From positions 58,534,201 through 58,598,200 of the forward strand of contig NC_134463.1 of the NCBI RefSeq assembly GCF_047948215.1: a stretch of 64,000 nucleotides of DNA. The letters are read 5' to 3'. A program made the translations under genes and the position numbers. The notes below the pieces were generated by a model, which was not told where the DNA came from, ran no database searches, and saw only the letters and a program-made list of their open reading frames with translations. Below are positions 11,440 through 23,304 of the stretch, in pieces. The stretch is from Lycorma delicatula (Eukaryota > Arthropoda > Insecta > Hemiptera > Fulgoridae). Every line of letters starts with the position of its first letter. Positions within the stretch are counted from its first letter, which is position 1.

Positions 11440-12350
11440 TCTGCAGAAAATATTTAAAGAGTAAAAACTTAGAAAATAACATACAAATAATTAACATATT
11501 TTTAAAGTTGTGATATACCAAACATATTGATAAAACAAACAAGAAATGATTTCTTTGAAAGAAATTAATGTAGAGTTCAATTCAGTATTCTCTTTACGGC
11601 TCAGTCAAAAATTACTGGCAACATAATTGAAAGTTACAAGTTCAATCCTGACAAAATTTTGAAATTTTCTCAGGCATATATTGCTTTATTTTTATTTTAA
11701 ACGTTTCTCTCAAAAAATATTCACCAAAAAAAAAAATTGATTATAAAAAAACAGATTTAATTACTATTTTTGTTAAGATTGTGGGTTTTGTATAGTCAAC
11801 AAAAAAAAAATTCATTTTAATTCCTCTTCTGATGAATCAGATTTAAAAAGCCCAGATCCTTTTATTTTCTATCCGCTAGTCCAAACAAGTCTACCGGCAG
11901 ACCGATTCCACCAGATCACATTAAGAACATCATAGACCACTTAATATAAAATATAAATTTGAATTCTACTTTTAGAACTTTTTATTTCTCTACAATCTTG
12001 AAACGGATAACTGTCCTATATTTATTTGATACAACAATACTCGTAACATGTAATTTATTTATAAATCACCGGATATTTGATGTAAAAAATGATAAAGAGA
12101 AAATTATTTGAAAAACATTACAAAGAAAAACCGGAAGAACCGTTCAAATAAATTTATTTTAAAATTAGAATGTAGTGTTTCGTTATGTTTTTTTACTCAT
12201 AGTTATACGAAACCGGTTAAATTGGAAGTTGTCGAAAATAGTAAAAGTTAACACTTAAGAAAAAAAGTAAAATAGATTAGCAACACTACCAAACATAAAT
12301 TAAGTTAGTTTGAAATAAGTAAAGTTATCTTAACATTAGACAATAATTAC
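11440..12350. other. AT-rich DNA, nothing recognised
   Basis: No open frame, repeat family or RNA signal was found in this stretch. Confidence 0.4.
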
Positions 12351-12353
12351 GTA

Positions 12354-12645
12354 ACCCACCGGGTAAGTCTAGTGGTGAACGCGTCTTCCTAAATCCGCTG
12401 ATTTAAGTCCTAGTAAATTCAGTTATTTTTACACATTTGAAAACTAGATCGTGGATACCGGTGTTCTTTGCTGGTTGGGTTTCAATTAACCACACATCTC
12501 AGGAATGGTCGAACTGAGACTGTACAAGACTACACTTCATTTACACTCATACATATTATCCTCATTCATCCTCTGAAGTATTGTCTGAAAGGTAACTACC
12601 GGAGGCTAAACAGGAAAGAGAAAAGGAAGAGAAAAAAAGAAGATA
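12354..12645 (+). repeat. tRNA-derived SINE, family H (internally deleted)
   Basis: It starts CCCACCGGGTAAGTCTAGTGG (box A region) and continues through the family body (GATCGTGGATACCGGTG, GGTTGGGTTTCAATTAACCA, TGAGACTGTACAAGACTACA) to an A/G-rich tail after GGAGGCTAAACAGGAAA. Compared with the copies at 17869 and 28918 it lacks roughly 20 bases between the anticodon-like region and CCTAGTAAA. The box B is therefore damaged, and this copy could not start Pol III transcription normally. Confidence 0.85.
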
Positions 12646-12649
12646 ATAA

Positions 12650-14380
12650 TTACGTAGAATACAGATTCGGATGCCATTGATGTTATTGATATGTTGTGGG
12701 CAGAGGTACCCAATGGTTACGCAGAGTGTCTCCGGGAAAATTTCTTCCCAAATTAATTCTTCTAATAGTATAACATAATTTTTCGCTAAAGCATTATGTT
12801 AATGCAAAGTACGATAACATTTTCTCCCATGTATATTGTGTTTCCAATATATATTTATTATGAGACGTGTTGGATAAAGTTTCTTAGCGGGACTAATTTT
12901 TCGATTTTATTATAAAATTATGACAATAAAATGTAACTGGTTTTGAATTTCTCCTTGAATAATTATCTACGGTAGATTAAATTATTTTATTACTAAAGTG
13001 ATTTTTTTTTTAATATCTAGAACGGCATTTTTATTAGTGTTGGTGTCGTATAGGTTAAGGATATTACCAATATATCGATTGCCAAAGGTGTCAATCATTC
13101 GTTAGTTATAAATGCCAATGAATTTAAAATAGGAGATCGACATCCTTTTATTTAAACATACTTTAGCACGCTTTCCATTCGTTACCATTTAGATAACGTC
13201 CTACATTTAAAGTTAACAACTAAAATGCACGCCGAACTAAACCTTTCGTCTTTCTTAACGTTGCACAATCTTCCTCCTCTCTCAATTTCATTCTTTGTCT
13301 TTCTCGTTACTCCTTTCTTTATCGATTCTTTTCTATCTCCTTTTCTCTCATTTCTGTCCTGTTAATTGGGAAATTGTTGTTAGGTACAACACAGTTTAGT
13401 TTGTCAGATACATCGGGGATAACTACTACAAAAAAGACCATTCTCTTTTGCTGCGTCACAATTTCTAAGACTTTATCAAAAATCTGTAGCATTCAATCTT
13501 TGTTTTCTCACGTTTGCTAACTAACAAAATATCAATCTGTCTTTTTAACCATCAGTATTTTTATTTAAAATAAATTGATCGGTTGGTGATTGTATACAAT
13601 ATTATTAATAGATAGTTATTTTTGAAGTAGTACTAGTAATAATAATAATAATAATAATAATAATATTGTTCATAATTATTGTTATTACATCAAAATAATG
13701 TAATAAATTATAAAACTGTCCATCAATGACTAAATTTATAATAAAATAACTGTATTTTTAACGTGATTATATTATTAAATGTCAAATGAAAGTAAAATTT
13801 TAAATGAAATTTTTTTTGTTAAAGTACAAATGAATTGCTTTTATATACATTTGTATATGTGTATACTAAAGTGATAGGCAAAAGAGTATATAAAATCATA
13901 TGAATCTGCCGCTACCTAGCAGTAGCATTCTTTTTAGGTTTTAAATTCATTATTATGCACAATTAAATTTAATTTATTTTACAATATCAATAATAATTAA
14001 TTAGAAGTAATTTTAAAAGCTCATAAATACATTTGTTAAATAAAAAAATAGTTTCTGCCTTAATAAATATTCGGTTTTCGAGTTACAAGTTATTTATTAA
14101 TAACGCTAGAAAATAATTTTCCAGCGTGCCTATTCCGTGCACAATAGTTCAAAAATTTCGACAGAAAAAATTACAGTAGAAAAGAACAATATTTAAAATA
14201 TATTGGGTTTGTTTATCTATTAACTATTGGTGTAATTGTTACGTAACTATTGTTAAGTAATAATTGTTAATTGCCACAATTAAGTTCCGATTGGTTTCTG
14301 TTATTCTTAGCTTTTCCTAGTTTTTTTTTTTTTAACTAAGTTCTAGAAAATTATTATAAAAAAATATCATTTAAAGGTCC
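12650..14380. other. Non-repetitive stretch with a pyrimidine-rich, GC-richer island at 13020-13560
   Basis: No gene recognised. The stretch from 13020 to 13560 is less AT-rich than the surroundings and matches no repeat family in the window. It contains many CT-rich runs, ATCGAT-like sites and the segment TTAATTGGGAAATTGTTG. A short (AAT)n run lies at 13637-13665. Confidence 0.4.
13637..13665. repeat. (AAT)n microsatellite
   Basis: About ten AAT units in a row. Confidence 0.95.
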
Positions 14381-14384
14381 TTTA

Positions 14385-15010
14385 AATCGAAAAAATCCCA
14401 TTCGGCCCGCCGGAAGGGGGAGGTAGATTTCACCGATGCTAAGTAGGGGATAAAAAATATTTCCACTTTAAAGTTAAGAAAAACTTTAAATTTACTTAAT
14501 ACGACAATGGTTTCATGTGTAAAAAAGTTTCACATGTTTAGCATACAAGCCCCATCTTTTTACAGTTCCAGCAACATTTTGGTCATCCCTTGCCGTAAGG
14601 ATTGGTCATATCAAAAATTGTTTCAGACAAAGGTTTTAGGTAATGTTTAGAGGACTAACGAAAACTTTAAACGATTCGATACTATGCCTATTAAGGGAGC
14701 TATGATTTTTTTTTTGTCTTCGAAACATTTTTCCCACCCCCTGGGCCAATGGTTGGTGATATCAAAAAACTTTACTTGGATAAGTTTTAGGTCCGTATCT
14801 AAAGAATAGTAGTAAAGAATTCGATATTCTACTTAATAAGAAAGTTACAGCGATATTTTGTTTTTTTCAAAAAGGTCCCTCCCATTTCCACCCCAATGGT
14901 CCGATTTAGCCCATTAACGAACTCGACCGATATTTTTGGTCGTTATATTTTATTTATAAATTTTAAACTGATTGGCGGAAAATAATGGCAGTTATCACAA
15001 GAAGGTGATC
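14385..15010 (+). mobile_element. Family F element, truncated at its right end
   Basis: It begins near CCATTCGGCCCGCCGGAAGG, then GGTAGATTTCACCGATGCTA and AGTAGGGGATAAAA, and runs through the shared blocks TCCAGCAACATTTTGGTCAT, CTTGCCGTAAGGATTGGTCA and GGCCAATGGTTGGTGATATC. It ends near GGCAGTTATCACAAGAAGGT. The other copies are at 33500-34265 (reverse) and 41700-42580. The palindromic right end seen in those two is absent here. There is no coding capacity. Confidence 0.65.
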
Positions 15011-15420
15011 AACTTTTCTTTTTCTCTTATTCTCCTTTATCATTCTAGTTCTTTAGCTTCTCTTCCTTAACCACTCCTTATTTTTCCACTCTTTTTTTAC
15101 TTTTACATCTCTAAAATATTCTCTTTTTCTTGATCCCCTTCTGGCAACATATATCTTTCACCTCTTACTTACCCCTCACCTCTTTATCATCATTTCTGTT
15201 GTCACTCCTCTTCTTTTTCTTCTGCTCTCATTATTAGCTTACTTCTTTCGACATTTTCTGCTTCTAAAACGATTATTTTTTTCTTTAAAGACATTTTTAG
15301 CAAAAATAAAGAAAAAGATGCTTATTTTTACCCGTTCAGTGTCTTCAATAATCTTTATTGTTTTACGATGTTTAGACATTCTGTTGTTTTTTAAGTCAAA
15401 CCAGTAAAACTGTTGTTTTT
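15010..15420. other. Pyrimidine-rich AT DNA, nothing recognised
   Basis: Long CT/T-rich runs (15015-15250) without repeat or gene homology that I can see. Confidence 0.35.
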
Positions 15421-15423
15421 TCT

Positions 15424-16110
15424 TCCTTTTACGAAGTAAAGGAAGTTTTATGATTGTGAAAAATTTCGGTTTTCAGATTTCAATGAAAATATCTATTTTG
15501 ACTAGTTTCGGCATGTATGTATTTCGCATAACTCAAAAACGATTAGCATTAACATGTTGAAATTTTGGATTTAGGACTGTTGTAATATCTAGCTAGATAA
15601 TATGCACCTCCCCTTTAGTAAAAGGGGAGGTGCATAGCTATGCACCTCCCCTTTTCATTGCAATCGACTAAACCAAAAGTGTCCAAAAAGTCGAAAATCA
15701 AAAAAAAAAATGGATTTTGGACTTTTTCTTAACTCTAGTAAAAAGCCCTCATTGAGAACTTTTCAACGATATACCATAAATGGTACAAATTTTAATTGGT
15801 TCAAGAGTTATAGCCAAATGAAAGTTTTGGATCTAGGGAAAGGGATATCGGTTCGAATCCGACTTCATCTCCTTTTTTCTTATTATTTTTTTTTTTTTAA
15901 TTTAAATACATTGATTTATTAATAAATAGTAACCTCTTCTTGAATAAAGAAATGACGATAAATAATAATTCAATAGTAACAATAAAAAAAATATACAAAA
16001 AAATATCAGAAATGATTAATGAAATAAAATTTTATATACTTTTCATTTAGAAAAAATGCATGTATGTAATTTAATAGGCGAACAAGGAAGTCATGTGGTG
16101 CCCACATTAG
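15424..16110 (-). mobile_element. Family A element, reverse orientation
   Basis: The plus strand starts with the inverted terminus ACGAAGTAAAGGAAGT and ends with GAACAAGGAAGTCATGTGGT at about 16080-16100. The body blocks run in reverse order relative to the 10.5-kb copy, including CGGTTCGAATCCGACTTCAT near 15850. An extra inverted duplication lies at 15601-15657. No transposase is encoded. Confidence 0.65.
15601..15657. repeat. Hairpin plus third copy of a 16-base motif
   Basis: The motif ATGCACCTCCCCTTT occurs as an inverted pair with a loop of only a few bases (15601-15639) and again directly at about 15640-15655. It is specific to this family A copy. The 8.6-kb copy has a single GGGGAGGTTCAC-like version, so the extra copies arose locally. 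Confidence 0.85.
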
Positions 16111-16635
16111 ACTTTTCTTTTTAGTTAAATAAAATTGTATATTTTCATACGAAAGTATTATAAATTATTCTACAGTAAAAATTTAATGTTAAAGAAAATC
16201 AACAATTTTGTTAATGAATTTTTTTAGTATTCTCAATAATCAGAACCATTCCTAATTATATTTAATATATCCTTGTTATTATCTGTAATAAATAATGCAA
16301 TTTCTACAAATAGAATTTAGAAAATTAATTAAAAAAACATTTTAATATTCAAACGTATACAAAAAATAAAATGCTTCAGTTTTAATCAATTTTTTCAACA
16401 TTAAAAAATGTTGAAAATAATTCTATCTGCTTACTGTGGAATTTAAGAAATATTTTTTTGCAATATTTTATCAATATTTCTTAATAAACGCTAAATGTTT
16501 ATTAATCTAAAACTTGTCTGAGTATACAGTATACTTTTAGCGCATCTCATTTGAAGGATTCAATGACTTCTATTCTATAAAGAACATGGCAAGGATGTTG
16601 TTAAGCTATTTTTGTGCCTATTAACACATGTGCAG

Positions 16636-16732
16636 TCTCTTACTCCCCATCACAATTCCGTCAGACTCGTATCGGAAACTGTACTCGTATACCGGAGCAC
16701 ACTGCATTGTCAACGCAACGCCCGCATTTCCG
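16636..16732 (+). CDS. Candidate upstream exon, possibly of the same gene
   Basis: This is a 97-base island, clearly GC-richer than its AT-rich surroundings, bounded by ATGTGCAG on the left and the strong donor CCG/GTACGT on the right. All three frames are open. Only one frame ends with two bases of a codon, as the exon at 39006 requires. That frame reads SYSPSQFRQTRIGNCTRIPE and then HTALSTQRPHFR, and it would splice to give an arginine followed by LTGSVTRRGG. I do not recognise the peptide, and the acceptor polypyrimidine tract is weak. It could instead be an alternative 5' exon, an exon of another transcript, or a chance GC island. The support is splice-site quality, base composition and phase compatibility, not homology. 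Confidence 0.3.
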
Positions 16733-16739
16733 GTACGTC

Positions 16740-17860
16740 CAAGATATACTTACTTCCCTTTTTTCCTGTCTTTATCTCTTTACATCCCTCATTCTTTTCT
16801 TTTCTTTTACTATTAATACAGTATTCTTTCATTCATTATTATCATTATTATTTCACTTGTTTGTGTCCTCTATTATACTATTTAGCAATTTAAGGTTCCT
16901 TTTCTTTTGAGAAAATGTGTTCGAATAGAAATAAAGAGTTACAAAACGAATGTAAAAACATACATTTCTACTGTTTTATATTTTCATCAAACATCAAGAA
17001 ATTATTTGCGTTAATTAAGAAAAATAATTTTTTTAAAGTAGATAATAATCTTAAATCATTTTAGGAAATAAATCTACAAGCTTTTCTTATATGACGAATG
17101 TTTATTTTTTTCATTAGCATTTTCTACTAATATACATCAGTTTTTAATTAACTATTTTAAATTCTATACTTAAATAATTTTTTTTTTACGCAATCTTTTT
17201 AATTTTTTTTTTTTTATTGACGACTTCTATTAAGGATACTAAATTTAATGACAGAAAGAGCACCCGTTTAATAGGAAATATACACAAAGCAGAATTATAG
17301 GACATAGGATAAAATAATACATAACTAACTCAAATGAAAGTTTTACTAATTGTCGTCAACTCATTAAACAAAAAATAAGAATCAATTTAGAAATTAAAGA
17401 TTACTTCAATTTTTGCTTACAAATGATTAGTTCATTTTTATGTTCTTCTGATTACCTCGTAATACAACAACAAATTAATAAAGAAAAAGCAGAATATAGA
17501 TCGTTTAATATAGCGTTGAGCTTAATATTTAAACCGTATAAAATTATGATGTGCAAAGAGATTCTGATAACTTTCAGTTTTTCTGATGTTTAATATCTAC
17601 GTATAACCGAAGGTCTTCGAGTTACAATTAAATTTTGTCACTAAAAACTAAATCATTATCGTAAATCAAGTTCTGTTTTACACATAACATAGCTATTTTC
17701 TTATGAATAAATTATGGAAAATGTATTTTTTTTAATAAAAAATAACAAGATAAGAACAAGAAAGAATTCCCTAACATATTTCTCAGCAATTATTGGTTCC
17801 ACCTAACTGTACTACCTGTACTACACTATCTGTACTACCACCCACCGAAACATAAAGATA
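16740..17860. other. AT-rich DNA downstream of the candidate exon
   Basis: No gene or repeat family recognised. If the 16636-16732 exon is real, this is the beginning of its downstream intron. Confidence 0.35.
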
Positions 17861-17868
17861 AGAACAAA

Positions 17869-18146
17869 GCCCACCGGGCTAGTCTAGTGGTTAACTCTAC
17901 ACTGCAAATCAGCTGATTTCGAAGTCAAGAGTTCTAAGGTTCAAATCCTAGTAAACGCAGTTACTTTTATACGGATTTGAATACTAGATCGTGGATACCG
18001 GTGTTCTTTGGTGGTTGGATTTCAATTAACCACACATCTCAGGCATGGGTACAAGACTACACTTCATTTACATTCATACATTCATCCTCATTCATCCTCT
18101 GAAGTAATACCTCACGGTGGTTCCAAAGGCTAAACAGAAAAAAGAG
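17869..18146 (+). repeat. tRNA-derived SINE, family H, with target-site duplication
   Basis: This is a complete copy: CCCACCGGGCTAGTCTAGTGG head with box A, the AAGGTTCAAATCCTAGTAAA box B, the ACACATCTCAGG body and a GAGAGA-type tail. It is flanked by AGATAAGAACAAA at 17856-17868 and AGATAAAAACAAA at 18147-18159. That is a 13-base target duplication with one mismatch, as expected for LINE-mobilised insertion. Confidence 0.9.
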
Positions 18147-18346
18147 AGATAAAAACAAATTTAAATTGCTGATAATCAGTTTTATGAAATCAGTTATGGA
18201 GGTGTTGTATAATATCCCATAGTAATCAAGAAGACTTTGCCAATTAAAATTTTTAATATCAGTGATTAGTTAAATTTGCTATTTTAAAACATAATTTTAT
18301 TATTTTAATAACTTCTTTCTAATAATATTACGTGTAAATGCTAAAA

Positions 18347-18790
18347 ATATGACGTGGAGACTACATGATTTCCTTGTACGCCTATTAAATTGCATAATAC
18401 ATTTTTTTAAAATGAGAAGTACAAAAAAATTTATTTTATTAATAACAAGATATTTTTTTCATTTTTTAAAAATTGTTTTATTCAATTATTATTTTTTTTA
18501 TAAGAAGAGATTAATAATTATTAATAAATCGATAAATTTAAGTTAAAAAAAAGGAGTTGATGTTGGATTCGAACCGATGTGCCTTCCCCTTTTAAGATCC
18601 AGATATTTCATTAATTAAAATTTTACTTGGCTATAACTCTGGAACTAATGAAAATATGTACCACTTATGATATGTCGTTGAAAAGCTCTCAATGAGCACT
18701 TAAGAAAAAGTCCAAAATCCAAATTCTTTGGATTTTCAAGCCAAAAATCCAAATTTGTTTGGATTTTGAAATTTTTTGAATTTCAATATC
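18347..18790 (+). mobile_element. Family A element, truncated
   Basis: It begins with CTACATGATTTCCTTGTACG and includes GGATTCGAACCGATGTGCC and GGCTATAACTCTGGAACTA. It stops inside the GGATTTTG-rich part at about 18790, before the right terminus. Confidence 0.65.
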
Positions 18791-18930
18791 CTACCAATGT
18801 ATAGTTTATAATTTTAATAACAAATTATTATCATCTTATGTTCGGTATATATAATTCAAAGTAGATTAACTTCTCAATTAAACATAACTCTTAAGTATAG
18901 TTAAATAATTCTTTAATTTCTTTCTTTTTA

Positions 18931-19290
18931 CCGACTTTTCGAAGAAAAGTACAGTATTTCTTTTAGTCATATAATGGGAATGGGAAATGAAAATTAATTT
19001 TCTTTACGCTTTGAGATTTGAGAAGTACGAAAACCTTTACCATTTACCATTTTAAAAACCTTTTACTATTTACTTAGATTGGGGTTTCCTTATATACGAT
19101 AGGCCAAAGTATAAAATTGTGTTGTTTAAAAATCTTCAAAACCACTAAATTAATTTCATTGAAATTTAGATATATTGTAGTAGTGTATTTAAAGTTAGAC
19201 ATGTAAAGATTTTACGAAGAGTCGTTGAGTTTTTCTTGAGTTACGCTCAATTTAAGGACAAATAAAAATTTGAGGTTGTGTTGAATATGT
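18931..19290 (+). repeat. Family B repeat, 5' portion
   Basis: It starts with CCGACTTTTCGAAGAAAAGT. The block GGGGTTTCCTTATATACGAT follows, then AATCTTCAAAACCACTAAAT and TTCTTGAGTTACGCTCAATT. The same order of blocks is seen at 40660-41180 and 49840-51025. The family 3' end (TTCTTGCGCAGAACT plus a T-rich tail) appears at about 19945, suggesting that the 19300-19930 interval was inserted or rearranged. Confidence 0.6.
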
Positions 19291-19477
19291 ATTGGTGTAT
19301 TTTTCATACGCGCTTATACAGAAAGTCACATTGGTGAGTGAATCAAAACTTGATGTTTGGTTGTTTCGTATTCAGTACAACGTACAGCATACCAAACGTA
19401 TGCAGTGCGTTGTACTTTGAAAATTAATGCGTTTCCGACTACGAAATAGTGAGGCGTCAAAACTATTATTTATTACT

Positions 19478-19828
19478 CAGTAGTAGACCCGGCAATGCTT
19501 CGCTATTGCCAGAATGTTTACCATAGTTCAAACCATACCAATCTTACTACTGTATAAATTATTTAAAAAAAATATAAATAAATAACCTAAAACTATTTTA
19601 CTAAATTTAATGTCGTTGTATATATCGAGAGATATCGTCTACATCGATTATTGTATATGTCAATATCGACTTCCTCAGACAATTATGTAGTTCATTATCA
19701 TTGTAGTAATAACATGTGAACACTTCTGGGACAAATGATAATAAATTGTAAAGTTATCAGCGAAATCGGTTAAGCAGTTTTTGAGTTATTAAGGCACACA
19801 CAAAACGAAGATTGTCTTTTATTATACA
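19478..19828 (+). repeat. Retroposon-like element with short 5' hairpin
   Basis: It opens with a CCCGGCAATGCTTCGCTATT hairpin (GGCAAT/ATTGCC arms). It closes with GAAATCGGTTAAGCAGTTTT, a GGCACACACAAAACGAAG block and TCTTTTATTATACAGAT. The head hairpin recurs at 30425-30445 between (TA)n tracts. Short tails of the form 'attatacagat' are common at the 3' ends of insect retroposons. No coding sequence is seen. Confidence 0.45.
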
Positions 19829-19829
19829 G

Positions 19830-20534
19830 ATTTTCTTGTTACTGTATTTTAATTTTTTTTTTTATTATTATTTGTGTATAGTATTTTTTTTTTAGTTTGC
19901 TTCTTGATTGTTTATTTATTTACTAAAATAATGAAAAGTTGGTATTCTTGCGCAGAACTATGTAAGAGTTTTTTTTTAATTTATTTATATTTTTATTTTT
20001 TTGCTAAAACTTTTTAATAAGTTTTTATTATAATTAAATAAAAGTTACCATTTTGGAATGAGTTTTATGACAATAAGTTAATTTTTTCCTATATAAAACA
20101 AGAATTAATTAATTTTTTAAATGTTTATTGAATAGCTAATATAATAGTGTTAACTACATTCAAAAGATACAATTAATTTTTTTGGATTATTAATATATAT
20201 ATATATATATATATACATTTTTTTTGTGTGTGCAAGTGGTTTAGTTGTTTTGATAAACTGATCGACTATTGTGCATAAAACGATGATGACAAGATGAAAA
20301 ATTTTCTCTCTGGTTTATGAATATATGTTATACAGACCTGTACTGTTAATATAATTAAAATTCATTTTGATACAACAAAATAAACGATTATAATGACGAT
20401 AGGAATGAGTTTTGTATCCCGAACGACGCGGTTCTTTATACTATGTTGAAAGAAATATAGATTCCTTTATCTCTTCGTGTATTCTTTAGTTCTTTCTTTA
20501 TATATAAATAAATAAATATATATATATATATACA

Positions 20535-20580
<46 letters not shown>

Positions 20581-20960
20581 AAGAATGAATCTATATTAGT
20601 GCTGATTAGTCTCTGCCGACTTTTTGAAACGAGTTTTGTTTACTGGATGGAAATTTAGATTGGATGAATACCAGGAAATTTTTTCTTTATTTTAATCTTA
20701 TTTCGGCCTTTTTTTGTTTTATAGTTATTACCAGCAATTTTTTTCCTTTATATATAAAAATTAAGTGAAGGAATGTTGGTCAATCAAACTCCTTTAAGTT
20801 ACCAAATGTCTGTCACTGTCGATGGTATATAACAGCTCGTTTTATATATATATATATTGTTATCTACCTGTTGTATTCACGTGTTTTTATGTTACTGGCA
20901 TAAAATGTCACCATTATGTTTAGCTTATCAAATAATATATATAAATTTTATTTTGTACGT
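19830..20960. other. AT-rich DNA with (TA)n and (CA)n microsatellites
   Basis: It holds the family B 3' tail near 19945, a (TA)n run at 20194-20214, and a compound (TA)n/(CA)n tract at 20514-20577. The rest carries no recognisable gene. Confidence 0.5.
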
Positions 20961-21244
20961 TTTAAATATATACATATTACTTAATACTGCCGAATATTCT
21001 AATTTGTTATTTCTTTAAACATGATATTTGTTTGAAATGCTAGTATAACGTTTTATAAATTCCCGTAATAGAGAAAAATAATTTTAAAATCTTTCAATTA
21101 AGATATTTTAATAATTGATAAATCCACTTAAAATTTATTTATCTCTATTACGGAAATTTATAAAACGTTGTACTAGCTTTTCAAACAAATATGTTTAAAA
21201 AAATAAAAAATTCGGCAATATTAAGTAATATGTATATATTTAAA
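20961..21244. repeat. Foldback element with arms of about 125 bp
   Basis: The left arm (20961 to about 21089) and right arm (about 21118 to 21244) are inverted near-copies. Examples are TACATATTACTTAATA/TATTAAGTAATATGTA, AACGTTTTATAAATT/AATTTATAAAACGTT and CCGTAATAGAG/CTCTATTACGG. Only a few substitutions and short indels separate the arms, and the spacer is about 30 bp. Transcribed, it would form a long hairpin. There is no coding capacity. This is the structure of a palindromic MITE. Confidence 0.85.
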
Positions 21245-22039
21245 AAAAAGATTTAATTTTTTGAAAATTTCGTTTGGTGTATTTAAATATGTATTTTATT
21301 CGAGTAAATCAAAATATATTTCAACTTTATGCATGTTATACTTATAGCTTTTAATGTACAAACTCATGAATTTAAACTAATCTAAAGTTAGTTAATCAAT
21401 ACTAAACTGATCTTCGAACTATCTTTGTACAGTCTGCTGGTTCATAACATATATTTTATGAGTTTCTCTACGGTGATTTTATATAGCATATGCGTATAAA
21501 GAACCCATCGAATCCGCTTCTAATTAATTCAGGTGAAACCATTATCATCTTAAACCGTACAAGTATTAAATTTGTGCTTTGTTTTATAAAAAAAAAATAT
21601 ATTTTATGCCACGATCAATGCTGCGAATAACTGGAAATTTGTTTTTTTTTTCAAATTTAGTTTACTATATAAACAGAATAAATTGCGAAAACAAAACAAA
21701 GATTTTTATATTACTGCGGTGATGAAGTTTTATTGTTAACTGGTATATGTTTAAATAAACAAAAAAAAGTTGAAAAATAAAAAAAATTTTTTTTTTGTTT
21801 GTATTTTCTAATCCCCAGCGCCAAAATAACCTTCATTTTTTTCTACGTTTGCTGTGTTAAATAGGAAAATATTTTAAAATTCCACTAAAACATGTACAAC
21901 CATTAAAAACGTTACCTAAGATATCTTTTTTGGTGGTGGTAGGGGGTGATTTATGATGAAATTTTATTGAAGTATTATTATTAAAGATTTATTATTCAAC
22001 CTTTAATATTAAAAGAAATTTAAATAGACAAAAAAATAA

Positions 22040-22571
22040 TTTAGACATTTCAAAAGATCAATATTTTTAAACTTTAATGGGCTCTCTATCATCCCTAAAG
22101 TATTATCCCTAAAGTATTTTTATTTTTATTTTTTTTTTTTTGAGCTGTTTACACTTTTACTATACATAGGAAAACATTTTTTTTTTAAATTGATCTTAAT
22201 ATAAAGAGGGAAAAATGTTAATAAATTAACCCTCATAAATTCTTTCCACTCCTTAAAGATATTGACCCAAAAGTTTACCAACAAACCATTCAATGTTCAT
22301 GAATCTCTGTACAAAATTTCATCAAAATAGATTTTTCCAGTCACACGTTATTTAGCTTTAAATATGCTAATACAAGTGCATACATACGAACATTACCTCC
22401 AACTTTTTTTTTGTTTTTTGGGTTCTTGGGTCATTAAATGTCAAGAAATGCAAAAAATTTACACCCCATTTGTTTTACTGATTACCGTATAAATAAAATG
22501 CTATGCTACTAAAGCACTATAGCTATCTAAAATATGTGCTATCTAAAACTATGATGCCAGGAAAGGAAAGT
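22040..22571 (+). mobile_element. Family E MITE-like element
   Basis: It shows the family blocks AAAGATATTGACCCAAAAGT, ATCTCTGTACAAAATTTCAT and CACGTTATTTAGCTTTAAAT. It ends in CTATGATGCCAGGAAAGGAA. The left terminus is poorly preserved. A partial direct repeat of its middle follows at 22588-22790. Confidence 0.55.
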
Positions 22572-22587
22572 AAAACGTAAAAAAAAA

Positions 22588-22790
22588 ATTGATCTTAATA
22601 TAAAGAGGGAAAAATTTTAATAAATTAACCCTCATAAATTCTTCCAACTTCTTAAAGATATTGACCCAAAAATTTTACCAACAAATCATTCAGTGTTCAT
22701 GAATCTCTGAACATTATCGATTTTTCCAATCACACGTTATTTAGCTTTAAACATGCCAATACAAGTACATTTTAATTTAAAACGTAACAT
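22588..22790 (+). repeat. Direct partial duplication of family E
   Basis: About 195 bases repeat the stretch at 22195-22380 nearly word for word (TTGATCTTAATATAAAGAGG, AAATTAACCCTCATAAATTC). A short deletion lies around the GAATCTCTG site. The high similarity suggests a recent local duplication of about 395 bp. Confidence 0.8.
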
Positions 22791-23304
22791 TACGTACATT
22801 GTAAAACGTTTTAAGGAGTAAGAGGAAGAATCTAATGTATACTAGCGTAATGTACAACATTTATGGAATAATTTATTAATCTACCTAAATATAGCCTTCT
22901 ATAAATTTTGCATAAGAAATTTTATCTGCAACCATTAATGAAATCTTAACAAATGTTTTGTAAAATAAGTTTAGTTTGAAAGAGAAATAATTTTTGTATA
23001 TCTTAATCCCATTCTTGTATAACTTTTCACGACCTGTATAAGAGAAATCAATTCTCTAACTATTAAAAACTGAGTGAGTTTTTTCTCAGTTTTCCACAAC
23101 CCGTAGATAATAAATACTTGTTCAATTTTATTAATTCTATAACATAAATATGAATTTTGACAAAAATTAATAAAAAAATATATAAAATTTTACTTTATTT
23201 TTTATTGACTTTTTCGATTTAAAATTATATCAACAAAATTAACTTGAAAAAGTCTGAAGAAAATTGATTAAATAATAAAATTAAAATAATATTAATATTT
23301 AATT

